Assembly (NCBI GenBank): GCA_019359045.1
Contig: JAHHIA010000002.1
Span: forward strand, 631,234-695,233
From: Scytolyngbya sp. HA4215-MV1
GTDB lineage: Bacteria > Cyanobacteriota > Cyanobacteriia > Leptolyngbyales > Leptolyngbyaceae
DNA length: 64,000 bases
Direction: 5' to 3'
Part shown: positions 47,646 through 56,337 of the stretch, in pieces
Layout of the letters: each line of letters starts with the position of its first letter
How positions within the stretch are numbered: the first letter of the stretch is position 1
Made by a program: the position numbers and the translations under genes
Notes under the pieces: model-generated
What the model was told of the DNA's origin: nothing
The model's input: the letters and a program-made list of their open reading frames with translations, nothing else
The model's database searches: none

Positions 47646-48104
47646 ATGTCTAGCAAAGGGAAATCGATCACCATTTTGGTTGCAGAAGATGATGAGGACG
47701 ATCGTCTATTAATGCAAGAGGCATTAGAAGAAAATCGCTTAGCCAATGATCTGCATTTTGTCAGCGATGGCGAAGAACTTATGGATTACCTACTGCATCG
47801 GGGCAATTACAGCACCCCGACCCAGGCACCCCGCCCTAGCTTGATTTTGCTGGATTTGAACATGCCCCGCAAAGATGGACGAGAAGCGTTGAAGGAAATC
47901 AAAGCTGATCCCGACTTGCGGCAAATTCCGATCGTCGTACTCACCACTTCCAAAGCCGAAGAAGACATCCTCCGCACTTATGATTTAGGCGTCAGTTCTT
48001 TTATCGCTAAACCTGTGGTATTTGAATCGATGGTGCAAATTATGAAAATGCTGGGTACTTACTGGTTTGAAATTGTCGAACTGCCAGATAGGGCTTCGCG
48101 ATAG
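47646..48104 (+). CDS. Stand-alone receiver protein (Rcp1-like)
   Basis: A 152-residue single-domain response regulator. The acidic pocket is VAEDDEDDRLLMQEALEENR, the phospho-acceptor Asp is in LILLDLNMPRKDGREALKEI, Thr in VVLTTSKAEED and Lys in SSFIAKPVVFESM. The DLNMPRKDGREAL stretch is typical of Rcp1-type regulators that partner phytochromes and other bilin photoreceptors, although no phytochrome gene is in the window. It is the first gene of a co-directional signalling cluster, 61 bases before the receiver-kinase. Confidence 0.9.
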   Translation: MSSKGKSITILVAEDDEDDRLLMQEALEENRLANDLHFVSDGEELMDYLLHRGNYSTPTQAPRPSLILLDLNMPRKDGREALKEIKADPDLRQIPIVVLTTSKAEEDILRTYDLGVSSFIAKPVVFESMVQIMKMLGTYWFEIVELPDRASR

Positions 48105-48165
48105 AAGTCCTACGATTTAGTCCGTTGAGACGTACCCTCCTCACCTGTCATAAATCTGCAACACC

Positions 48166-49281
48166 ATGGCTTCAGATATTTGTCGAGTGCTCTTAGTTGA
48201 TGACGACGAAGATGATTACATCATGACTCGCGATTTTTTGAGCGAGGCAGAGCAATTGACTTTCAAACTCGACTGGGTCGATAGTTACCCAGAGGGGCTA
48301 GCGGCGATCGCTCAAAACCAGCATGACGTGTATCTTCTGGACTTTCGCCTTGGCAAAGAGGACGGGCTGGAATTGTTGCAAGCAGCCCTAAAGTTGGGAT
48401 GCACGAAACCGATTATCCTACTGACCGGGGTAGGAGATCATGACATTGACCAGAAAGCAATGGCAACTGGCGCTTCCGACTACCTGGTCAAGGGCAATAC
48501 CTTGAGTGCGACGTTGCTGGAGCGATCGATCCTTCATGCCATGGAACGCAAGCGAGGGGAAATCCGGCAAGCCCAACTGATGGCAGAACTGGCAACTGCC
48601 AATCAGGAACTCAAAGACTTCGCCTACATTGTTTCCCACGACCTCAAAGCTCCCCTACGCGGCATTGCTTCTCTCGCTGTCTGGTTGCTAAAAGATTATG
48701 GCGATCGTCTCGACGAAAACGGGAAAGAGATGCTGCAACTGATCGACGGGCGAGTGCGACGCATGGGCGACCTGATCGACGGGGTGTTGCAATATTCTCG
48801 TGTGGGTCGAGTGCGAGATGAAAAAACAAATGTCGATCTGAATCAGGTTGTGGCAGCGGTGAAAGATGCGATCGCGCCCCCCGTTGGGCTTGAAATTCTT
48901 GTAGATTCTGAATTGCCTATCGTATTTGTTGAAAAAACGCGGATTCAGCAAGTCTTTCAAAACCTGATTAGCAATGCGGTTAAATACATGGGCAAGCCGG
49001 AGGGGCAGATCCGCATTGGGCATACTACGGACAACGGCTTTTGGCAATTCTTTGTGTCCGATACAGGAATTGGCATCGAAGAACGCCATTTTGAGAAAGT
49101 CTTTCAAATCTTCCAAACGCTAGCGCCTCGCGATCAATCGGAAAGTACAGGCGTGGGACTGGCGATCGTGAAAAAAATTGTAGAACTCTACGGTGGCAGG
49201 GTTTGGGTGACTTCCCAAGTGGGTCACAGCAGCACATTTTTTTTCACCCTACCCCAAACTCTTGAGGATCGGGATGTATGA
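48166..49281 (+). CDS. Receiver-histidine kinase
   Basis: A 371-residue soluble protein. An N-terminal receiver (VLLVDDDEDDYIMTRDFLSE, phospho-Asp in VYLLDFRLGKEDG, Lys in DYLVKGNT) is followed by a short coiled linker. HisKA has YIVSHDLKAPLRGIASLAVW (His near 159). The HATPase is complete: N box NLISNAVKYMG, G1 DTGIGIEERHFEKVF, G2 STGVGLAIVKKIVELYGG. The receiver-first layout fits a relay step rather than a primary sensor. Its stop overlaps the start of the next receiver gene by four bases (ATGA). Confidence 0.92.
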   Translation: MASDICRVLLVDDDEDDYIMTRDFLSEAEQLTFKLDWVDSYPEGLAAIAQNQHDVYLLDFRLGKEDGLELLQAALKLGCTKPIILLTGVGDHDIDQKAMATGASDYLVKGNTLSATLLERSILHAMERKRGEIRQAQLMAELATANQELKDFAYIVSHDLKAPLRGIASLAVWLLKDYGDRLDENGKEMLQLIDGRVRRMGDLIDGVLQYSRVGRVRDEKTNVDLNQVVAAVKDAIAPPVGLEILVDSELPIVFVEKTRIQQVFQNLISNAVKYMGKPEGQIRIGHTTDNGFWQFFVSDTGIGIEERHFEKVFQIFQTLAPRDQSESTGVGLAIVKKIVELYGGRVWVTSQVGHSSTFFFTLPQTLEDRDV

Positions 49282-49697
49282 AAAGTTCTGATCCGATCTT
49301 ACTGGTTGAGGACGATCGCATTGATGTGCTCAATGTCAAACGTGGATTCAAAGACATTCATGCCGAAAATCCACTCTATGTGGCTGAGAACGGTGAAGTT
49401 GCCCTAGAGTTTTTACGTAATTCCCAGAATCCCAAACCTGCCCTGATCTTGCTAGATTTGAACATGCCCCGCATGAATGGTCTGGAATTCCTCAGAATTC
49501 TCAAAAATGATCCTGGTTGGCGGCTAATTCCAGTCATTGTGCTGACCACTTCGCAAGAAGATCAAGATCGGCGCCATAGTTTTGAACTCAGTGCGGCTGG
49601 CTATATCGTGAAGCCGTTAGATTATGACAATTTTGTTAAAATCCTTCAAACAATTTATCAATATTGGTTGTTAAGTCAATCTTTTGAAGGAGGGTGA
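49278..49697 (+). CDS. Stand-alone receiver protein (Rcp1-like)
   Basis: A 139-residue single-domain response regulator: acidic pocket ILLVEDDRIDVLNVKRGFKD, phospho-Asp in LILLDLNMPRMNGLEFLRIL, Thr in VIVLTTSQEDQDRR and Lys in GYIVKPLDYDNF. The ATG overlaps the stop of the upstream kinase gene, so it is translationally coupled and is the likely partner of that kinase. No output domain. Confidence 0.92.
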   Translation: MKSSDPILLVEDDRIDVLNVKRGFKDIHAENPLYVAENGEVALEFLRNSQNPKPALILLDLNMPRMNGLEFLRILKNDPGWRLIPVIVLTTSQEDQDRRHSFELSAAGYIVKPLDYDNFVKILQTIYQYWLLSQSFEGG

Positions 49698-49845
49698 TCA
49701 GACTGTAGGAGCCGCACTGGGGGGCAAAGTTTAAGAACTGATTTTAGATGACTCATTTTACAAAACAAAAAAATTGGATGCCTTACTGCTCTCAGTTCAG
49801 TGATTTCTACATGCAGCCTCAACTCTTTTTCCTATCTTTCTGGCT

Positions 49846-52800
49846 ATGAGCGTCTCTATTGATTCTCCCATCTCACTGATCAAAGTCATCCTAGTTGAAG
49901 ATGATGTCATTGACCAGTTGGCGTTTACTCGTTGCGTAAAGCAATTTGCCTTGCCCTATAACTATACGATCGCAGGCTCTCTGGCAGAGGCGAAAACCCT
50001 ATTAGAGAGTCAGGCTTTTGATATTGCCATTTTGGATTTTCACCTGGGGGATGGCAATGCTTTAGAGTTGCTAGATCGGGTCAAGGCAAAGCAAATCCCT
50101 TTTATCGTAGCGACCGGCAGTGGTGACGAGGAAACAGCGGTGCGGTTGATGCAACGGGGAGCCCACGACTACTTGATTAAAGACCCCGATCGCCACTATC
50201 TAACTGTTTTACCAGTCACTGTCGATCGAGCGATTGCCCGAAAGCACGCTGAGACACAGATCCGGTTGCTCACTTACGCGATGCAAAATATTCGAGATGG
50301 GCTCTACATTCTCGATGAAGAAAACCGCTTACTGTTTATCAATCAATCTTTGAGTGAAATTTGCAACTGTCCGATCGAGGCGGCGATCGGGCAACCCATT
50401 CAGGTATTACAACAACCGGACTTGAGCCGATTTGGCACCTTAGAAGATGCTTGCTCAAAAAATACCTGTTCTTCAGATATTGAAGTTGAGATCGTCCAAC
50501 CTAATGGCTCATCCTTCCCAGCCTTGCTCTCCGAATCCTGCCTGCAAGAAGGAGAAAAGCGAGTCCGAATTGGCATGCTCCGCAATATTAACCACATTAA
50601 ACAAGTCGAGCGAGACTTGCGAACTGCTCGTGAAGAACTAGAGCAACGGGTTGAAGAACGCACCATCGAGTTAAAAGCCAGCAAACAACGTTATGCCACC
50701 CTTGCCGCCGCTGCCCCAGTTGGCATCTTCCGGTCGAATCATTTGGGGCATTGTGTCTATGTGAACGAACGCTGGTGTCAAATTGCTGGGCTGACGTTGG
50801 CTGAAGCATTAGGCGAGGGCTGGTCTCAATCGCTCCATCCTGAAGATCTTGCTGCCATTGCTGCCGAGTGGGAGCAATCTACTCAGGAAAATCGACCATT
50901 TAAGTTAGAGTATCGCTTTCAACGTTCGGATGGCAGCATTACCTGGGTCTTTGGGCAATCCATCGCAGAACGAGATGCAGACGGGCAGATTGTGGGATAT
51001 ATCGGCACGATTACAGATATTAGCGATCGCAAACGAGCCGAATTGACGCTGCAAAAATTGATTGAAGGAACCGCAACTGTGACGGGAGAAGATTTTTTTC
51101 CAGCGCTGGTGCGTCATGCTGCTGAAGCGTTGAACGTTCGCTATGCGCTCATTAGTGAATTGGTCGGCGATCAACTCCATACCCTAGGATTTTGGGCAAA
51201 TGGAGCCTTGCAGCCCGCCATTTCTTACTATCCGGCTCGCACTCCTTGCCAAACGACCCTGCGAGATGGGGAATTTCATTGCGAAAGCCAGGTGCGAGAC
51301 CTTTTTCCTGCTGATTCAGACTTACTCATGTTGCAGGCAGAGAGTTACCTGGGCATTGCCTTAAAAGATGATTTTGGTAGAGCGATCGGAAACCTTTGCA
51401 TTTTAGATGTGCAGCCTTTGCGAGAGTCACAACGCAACGAAGCGATTGCCATCCTTCAAGTCTTTGCAGCTCGGGCAGCCGCCGAATTACAACGCAAAGC
51501 CGCCAACGATGCGCTTCATCGCTTAAATCAGGATTTAGAAGTTGGGGTAGAACAGCGGACGATCGCACTCCAGGCGCGTGAAGCTCAACTGCGCGATCTC
51601 TTTGACAATGCCACCGATTTGATTCAAAGTATTGCGCCTGATGGTCGGATCTTATTTGTCAATTTGGCATGGAAAGCCACCTTAGGCTATACCGATGCCG
51701 ATCTGGAGCAGCTATCCATTTTTCAGATTATCCATCCCGATGATTTGGAACACTGCCAGATTGCGATGCAAAGACTGTTTGCGGGGGGCCCCTCTCTGGC
51801 AGTCGAAACCCGGTTTCTGAACAAACAGGGCAAAGAAATCGTTGTGGAAGGGAATGTCAACTGTCACTTTCAAGATGGACAGCCGATCGCCACACGGGGG
51901 ATCTTTCGAGACATTACCCATCGTAAACAAACTGAAGCTGCAATCAATCGACAACTGGCTGCTATGGAAGCAGCGATCGATGGCATTGCAATTTTGCAAG
52001 GAGGTACTTACCTCTATGTCAATCAAGCCCATCTCGATCTGTTTGGCTACAAACGTCCTGAAGAACTGTTGGGTAAATCCTGGATGCTCTTGTATCCTCC
52101 GGAAGAGGTAGAACGGCTTGAGCGCGACATCTTTCCAGTACTGGAACGCGATCGCTCCTGGCAGGGGGAGGCGATCGCGATTCGCAAAAATGGCTCTACT
52201 TTTGATGAAGGGCTATCGCTGACTTTGACGGAAGATGGGTTGCTGATTTGCGTTTGTCGCAATATGAGCGAACGCAAACGTGCTGAACTCGCTCTGAGAT
52301 CGAGCGAAAAACGATATGCCACACTGACCAGTATGGCTCCTGTGGGGATCTTTCGTGCCGACGCTCAGGGCAACTGTGTATATGTCAACGAGTGCTGGTG
52401 CGAAATGACCGGGCTGTCTCCAGTGGAGGCGTCCGGACTGGGATGGATACGCGCTTTGCATCCAGAAGATCGTAAAAAATATCGTGACGAGTGGCAGCGG
52501 GCGATCCAAATTGGTGACGCATTTAATTTAGAATATCGCTTTCAAAAAGCCCAAGGGCAGGTGATTTGGGTCTTTGGTCAAGCGGTTCAAGAGCGAGAGA
52601 TTGATGGAACCTTGGCAGGGTACGTAGCGACAGTGACGGATATTAGCGATCGCAAACGGGCAGAGCAAGTACTTCGCCAACAGGCTGAGCGGGAAGCACT
52701 CTCACGAGAAATTACCTTACGAATTCGGCAATCCCTTGAGCTCCAAACGATTTTCGATACGGCTTGTCAAGAAATTCGCCAATTCATCCAATCGGATCGA

Positions 52801-54441
52801 GTGGGTATTTTCAAGTTTGATCCTGAATCCAGCTGCGATGATGGTGAATTTGTCGCTGAGTCAGTTGTAGAAGGGTTTCCTTCGGTTGTTGCTATCAAGA
52901 TTCAGGATCATTGTTTTGGTGAAAGACATGCCCCACTGTATATGCAAGGCAAGATTTATGCCTTAAGCGATATTCATCAAGGGGAACTCTTAGAATGTCA
53001 TACGAGTTTGTTGGCAAAATTTCAGGTGCAAGCCAGTTTGGTTATGCCGTTACTCACGGGTGGTGTTTTGTGGGGGTTACTCTGTATCCACCAATGTTCT
53101 GCTCCCCGTCAATGGCAAGAGATCGAGATTAATCTGGCTCAACAAATCGCTAATCAGTTGGCGATCGCGATTCAGCAAGCTCGCTTATTTGAGCAACTTC
53201 AGCAAGAGTTAACCGAACGTCAACAAGCCCAAAAACAACTTACAGAAAGCAATCGACAGCTTGCCATTTCCAACGAAGAACTCGCCCGTGCCACTCGGCT
53301 AAAAGACGAGTTTTTGGCTAATATGAGTCACGAACTCCGTACCCCATTGAATGCAATTTTGGGTATGACTGAAGGCTTACAAGAAGAAGTATTTGGTCCG
53401 ATCAATGAAGAACAAAAGAAGGCGCTCCAAACTGTTGAACGTAGCGGTACCCATTTACTAGAACTAATTAACGACATTCTCGACTTGGCAAAAATTGAAG
53501 CGGGACAGGTTGAACTACACTACACCCTGACAGGCATTCGCCAACTTTGCCAGTCCAGCATTCTATTTGTCAGACAGCAAGCGTTGAAAAAAAATCTTCA
53601 GCTTCAGGTTAAAGTGCCAGATGCTCTCCCCAATTTGTTGATTGACGAACGCCGAATTCGCCAAGTTTTGATTAACCTGTTGAATAACGCGGTGAAGTTT
53701 ACGCCCGAAGGAGGGAGCATCCTGCTAGAGGTCAGTACCGAACTGGAGTCTGATGCAAACGCTGCTTCCTCGATTTGCTTTGCAGTGATAGATACTGGCA
53801 TTGGGATTGCGCCAGAACATCTTCAAAAACTCTTTCAGCCTTTTATCCAGGTCGATAGCGCCCTCAACCGTCAATATTCGGGTACGGGGCTAGGGCTCTC
53901 TTTAGTCAAGCGCATTGTTGAATTGCACGGTGGTCATGTAGACGTGAGTAGTGAAGTCGGGGTTGGGAGTCGATTTACGATTACGCTCCCTTGTTTCCAA
54001 AAAACGATGCAGATTGCCTCGGACTCTGTGCCATCAACTCCCTTTACTCCGAGTCGCTCCGAAACCAGCACTGCTGCGCCGCTAATTTTGCTGGCAGAAG
54101 ATAATGCAGCTAATATTGCGACCATCTCTAGTTATCTCGAAGCGAAAGGCTATCGTATGATCGTGGCAAATAATGGCGCAGAGGCGATCGCCTTGACCCA
54201 GTCCCATCAGCCCAATTTAATCTTGATGGACATTCAGATGCCCGGTATGGATGGGTTGGAAGCTATGCAGCAAATTCGGAGCTTGCCCCATTTTTCAGAT
54301 CTGCCGATTATTGCACTCACTGCACTTGCGATGACGGGTGATCAAGAGCGTTGTCTAACAGCCGGAGCAAATGACTATCTCGTCAAACCCATTAAGCTCA
54401 AGCAACTGGCTGCCACGATTCAACAATTTTTGAGGGGATAA
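49846..54441 (+). CDS. Hybrid histidine kinase with PAS, GAF and dual-cysteine cyanobacteriochrome-type GAF domains
   Basis: A 1531-residue soluble protein. Approximate order: receiver 10-130 (phospho-Asp in IAILDFHLGDGN); PAS 135-250; short coiled coil; PAS 280-400; GAF 405-555; three PAS domains 580-945, two of which are near-duplicates of the 280-400 PAS (compare APVGIFRSNHLGHCVYVNER with APVGIFRADAQGNCVYVNEC); GAF 955-1120; HisKA with NMSHELRTPLNAILGM (His about 1159); HATPase with NAVKFTPE, DTGIGIAPEH and GTGLGLSLVK; and a C-terminal receiver with ILMDIQMPGMDG. The last GAF has DHCF (Cys 1023) and CH (Cys 1051), 28 apart, as in DXCF cyanobacteriochromes such as TePixJ. The next gene is REC-GGDEF-EAL, 12 bases downstream. 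Confidence 0.93.
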   Translation: MSVSIDSPISLIKVILVEDDVIDQLAFTRCVKQFALPYNYTIAGSLAEAKTLLESQAFDIAILDFHLGDGNALELLDRVKAKQIPFIVATGSGDEETAVRLMQRGAHDYLIKDPDRHYLTVLPVTVDRAIARKHAETQIRLLTYAMQNIRDGLYILDEENRLLFINQSLSEICNCPIEAAIGQPIQVLQQPDLSRFGTLEDACSKNTCSSDIEVEIVQPNGSSFPALLSESCLQEGEKRVRIGMLRNINHIKQVERDLRTAREELEQRVEERTIELKASKQRYATLAAAAPVGIFRSNHLGHCVYVNERWCQIAGLTLAEALGEGWSQSLHPEDLAAIAAEWEQSTQENRPFKLEYRFQRSDGSITWVFGQSIAERDADGQIVGYIGTITDISDRKRAELTLQKLIEGTATVTGEDFFPALVRHAAEALNVRYALISELVGDQLHTLGFWANGALQPAISYYPARTPCQTTLRDGEFHCESQVRDLFPADSDLLMLQAESYLGIALKDDFGRAIGNLCILDVQPLRESQRNEAIAILQVFAARAAAELQRKAANDALHRLNQDLEVGVEQRTIALQAREAQLRDLFDNATDLIQSIAPDGRILFVNLAWKATLGYTDADLEQLSIFQIIHPDDLEHCQIAMQRLFAGGPSLAVETRFLNKQGKEIVVEGNVNCHFQDGQPIATRGIFRDITHRKQTEAAINRQLAAMEAAIDGIAILQGGTYLYVNQAHLDLFGYKRPEELLGKSWMLLYPPEEVERLERDIFPVLERDRSWQGEAIAIRKNGSTFDEGLSLTLTEDGLLICVCRNMSERKRAELALRSSEKRYATLTSMAPVGIFRADAQGNCVYVNECWCEMTGLSPVEASGLGWIRALHPEDRKKYRDEWQRAIQIGDAFNLEYRFQKAQGQVIWVFGQAVQEREIDGTLAGYVATVTDISDRKRAEQVLRQQAEREALSREITLRIRQSLELQTIFDTACQEIRQFIQSDRVGIFKFDPESSCDDGEFVAESVVEGFPSVVAIKIQDHCFGERHAPLYMQGKIYALSDIHQGELLECHTSLLAKFQVQASLVMPLLTGGVLWGLLCIHQCSAPRQWQEIEINLAQQIANQLAIAIQQARLFEQLQQELTERQQAQKQLTESNRQLAISNEELARATRLKDEFLANMSHELRTPLNAILGMTEGLQEEVFGPINEEQKKALQTVERSGTHLLELINDILDLAKIEAGQVELHYTLTGIRQLCQSSILFVRQQALKKNLQLQVKVPDALPNLLIDERRIRQVLINLLNNAVKFTPEGGSILLEVSTELESDANAASSICFAVIDTGIGIAPEHLQKLFQPFIQVDSALNRQYSGTGLGLSLVKRIVELHGGHVDVSSEVGVGSRFTITLPCFQKTMQIASDSVPSTPFTPSRSETSTAAPLILLAEDNAANIATISSYLEAKGYRMIVANNGAEAIALTQSHQPNLILMDIQMPGMDGLEAMQQIRSLPHFSDLPIIALTALAMTGDQERCLTAGANDYLVKPIKLKQLAATIQQFLRG

Positions 54442-54453
54442 GGACACCAACTC

Positions 54454-56337
54454 ATGAAGATGCCTGCAATTTTGATCGTGGATGATGAACCTGATAACTT
54501 TGATGTGATTGAAACCTTACTCAGCGATCACTTGACGGATTCAGTCAGTCATCCGATCGGCAATCCGATCAATCATCAAGATTATCAACTGCACTATGCG
54601 TTTGATGGACAGAAAGCGATCGATGCACTCGATACCATTCAACCCGATCTGATTTTACTCGATGTAATGATGCCTGGATTAGATGGCATTGAAGTTTGTC
54701 GGCGCATTAAGGCCATGCCCGAATGGCAGGCGGTTCCCATTATTATGGTGACTGCTCTCAGTACAAAAGCAGATTTAGCCCGTTGTTTGGAGGCTGGAGC
54801 CAATGACTTTGTCAGTAAGCCTGTCAATCGCATTGAGCTACGGGCTAGAGTCCACTCCATGCTGCGAATTAAGCAGCAATATGATGAACTGCAAGCTGCT
54901 GCTAAGCAGCAAGCTGCGTTAGAAGCAGAGAAAGTGCTTTGGCTGACACAACACAATTCTGAATTGGAAGCGAAAGTGGCGGAAAGAACCGCTCAATTGC
55001 AGGCGCAAACTCAGCTAATCCAGCACAATGCTCTGCACGATCCTTTGACCGATTTGCCCAACCGCACTTTGTTATTGGAGCAAATTGCTCAAAAGATTGA
55101 CCGAGTGAATGATTCCGACAAAAAGCAATATGCAGTTCTATTTTTAGATCTGGCTCGCTTTAAAGTGATTAATGACAGTTTGGGGCATATTTTTGGCGAT
55201 CGGGTACTTACAATCATTGCTCAAAAACTGAAAAAACATTTACAAATCACTGATTTAGTTTCTCGGTTTGGGGGGGATGAGTTTGTCATTCTGCTAGAAA
55301 ACATTACGGATGCCGCTGAGGCGATTCAGATTGCGGAAAACATTCTGGCAGACTTCCAAAATCCCCTGTTGCTCAATGGTTACCAACTATTCATTGGGGT
55401 CAGTATTGGAATTGTATTGGGTAACGAGAGTTATCAGGAACCAGCTGATTTGATTCGCGATGCCGATATCGCGATGTACCGCGCCAAACGCAAAGGAGAA
55501 AATACCTATCAAGTGTTTGATGCGGCGATGCATACTCAAGCGTTGCATCGGCTGACATTGGAAAGTGATCTACGACAGGCGTTGGAGCGACAAGAGTTTA
55601 TCGTTTACTACCAACCGATTATTGATATTTTGAACGATCGTTTGATTGGATTCGAAGCGCTGGTACGCTGGCAACATCCCACAAGAGGGTTTGTTTCGCC
55701 TGTCGAGTTTGTGCCGATCGCGGAAGAAACGGGGTTAATTGTCCCGTTGGATCAATGGGTGTTTCAATCTGCCTGTCAACAATTGGCGACCTGGAAAAAT
55801 CAATTTCCCAGGGAGGTGCCTTTGAAAATGAGTGTCAACCTTTCGGCTCAAGATCTGCGCAAAACTAGCTTGGTGGAAGAGATCGATCGTGTTTTAAAGC
55901 AAGCGGGGTTAACCGGAGATTCGCTGACACTAGAAATTACTGAAAGTATGTTGGTAGAAGATATCAATAAAACGATTGAGTTGCTGAACCAACTCAAAGC
56001 CAGAAAGATTCAAATCAGTATTGATGATTTTGGCACAGGCTATTCGTCTCTCAATTACCTGCATCGCTTGCCTGCGGATTTTCTCAAGATCGATCGCTCT
56101 TTTGTGGGGCAAATGCAACCCGATAATCGTAATTATCAAGTCGTCAGTACGATTATTGCCTTAAGTAATCAATTGGGTTTGGCAACGGTAGCAGAAGGGA
56201 TTGAAACGCAACAACAACATCAGTGGCTACAACAATTAGGTTGCGAGCTGGGTCAGGGCTATTTATTTTCTAAACCTTTAGCTGCCCATGAAATTGAGAT
56301 ACATTTTCTTCAAAACGGTGGGCTGGACTGCAAATGA
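54454..56337 (+). CDS. Response regulator with GGDEF and EAL domains
   Basis: A 627-residue c-di-GMP enzyme. The receiver (ILIVDDEPDNFDVIETLLSD, phospho-Asp in LILLDVMMPGLDG, Lys in FVSKPVNR) is followed by a coiled coil, then GGDEF with the intact motif SRFGGDEFVILLENI. EAL is complete: GFEALVRWQHPTRG, KMSVNLSAQDL, LEITESML, IDDFGTGYSSLNYLHRL, KIDRSFV and VAEGIETQQQ. The residues five before GGDEF read QITD rather than RxxD, so product inhibition at the I-site is probably absent. Both synthase and phosphodiesterase motifs look active. It follows the hybrid kinase by 12 bases and is its natural output. Its 3' end overlaps the convergent pseudouridine synthase gene by 28 bases. Confidence 0.94.
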   Translation: MKMPAILIVDDEPDNFDVIETLLSDHLTDSVSHPIGNPINHQDYQLHYAFDGQKAIDALDTIQPDLILLDVMMPGLDGIEVCRRIKAMPEWQAVPIIMVTALSTKADLARCLEAGANDFVSKPVNRIELRARVHSMLRIKQQYDELQAAAKQQAALEAEKVLWLTQHNSELEAKVAERTAQLQAQTQLIQHNALHDPLTDLPNRTLLLEQIAQKIDRVNDSDKKQYAVLFLDLARFKVINDSLGHIFGDRVLTIIAQKLKKHLQITDLVSRFGGDEFVILLENITDAAEAIQIAENILADFQNPLLLNGYQLFIGVSIGIVLGNESYQEPADLIRDADIAMYRAKRKGENTYQVFDAAMHTQALHRLTLESDLRQALERQEFIVYYQPIIDILNDRLIGFEALVRWQHPTRGFVSPVEFVPIAEETGLIVPLDQWVFQSACQQLATWKNQFPREVPLKMSVNLSAQDLRKTSLVEEIDRVLKQAGLTGDSLTLEITESMLVEDINKTIELLNQLKARKIQISIDDFGTGYSSLNYLHRLPADFLKIDRSFVGQMQPDNRNYQVVSTIIALSNQLGLATVAEGIETQQQHQWLQQLGCELGQGYLFSKPLAAHEIEIHFLQNGGLDCK

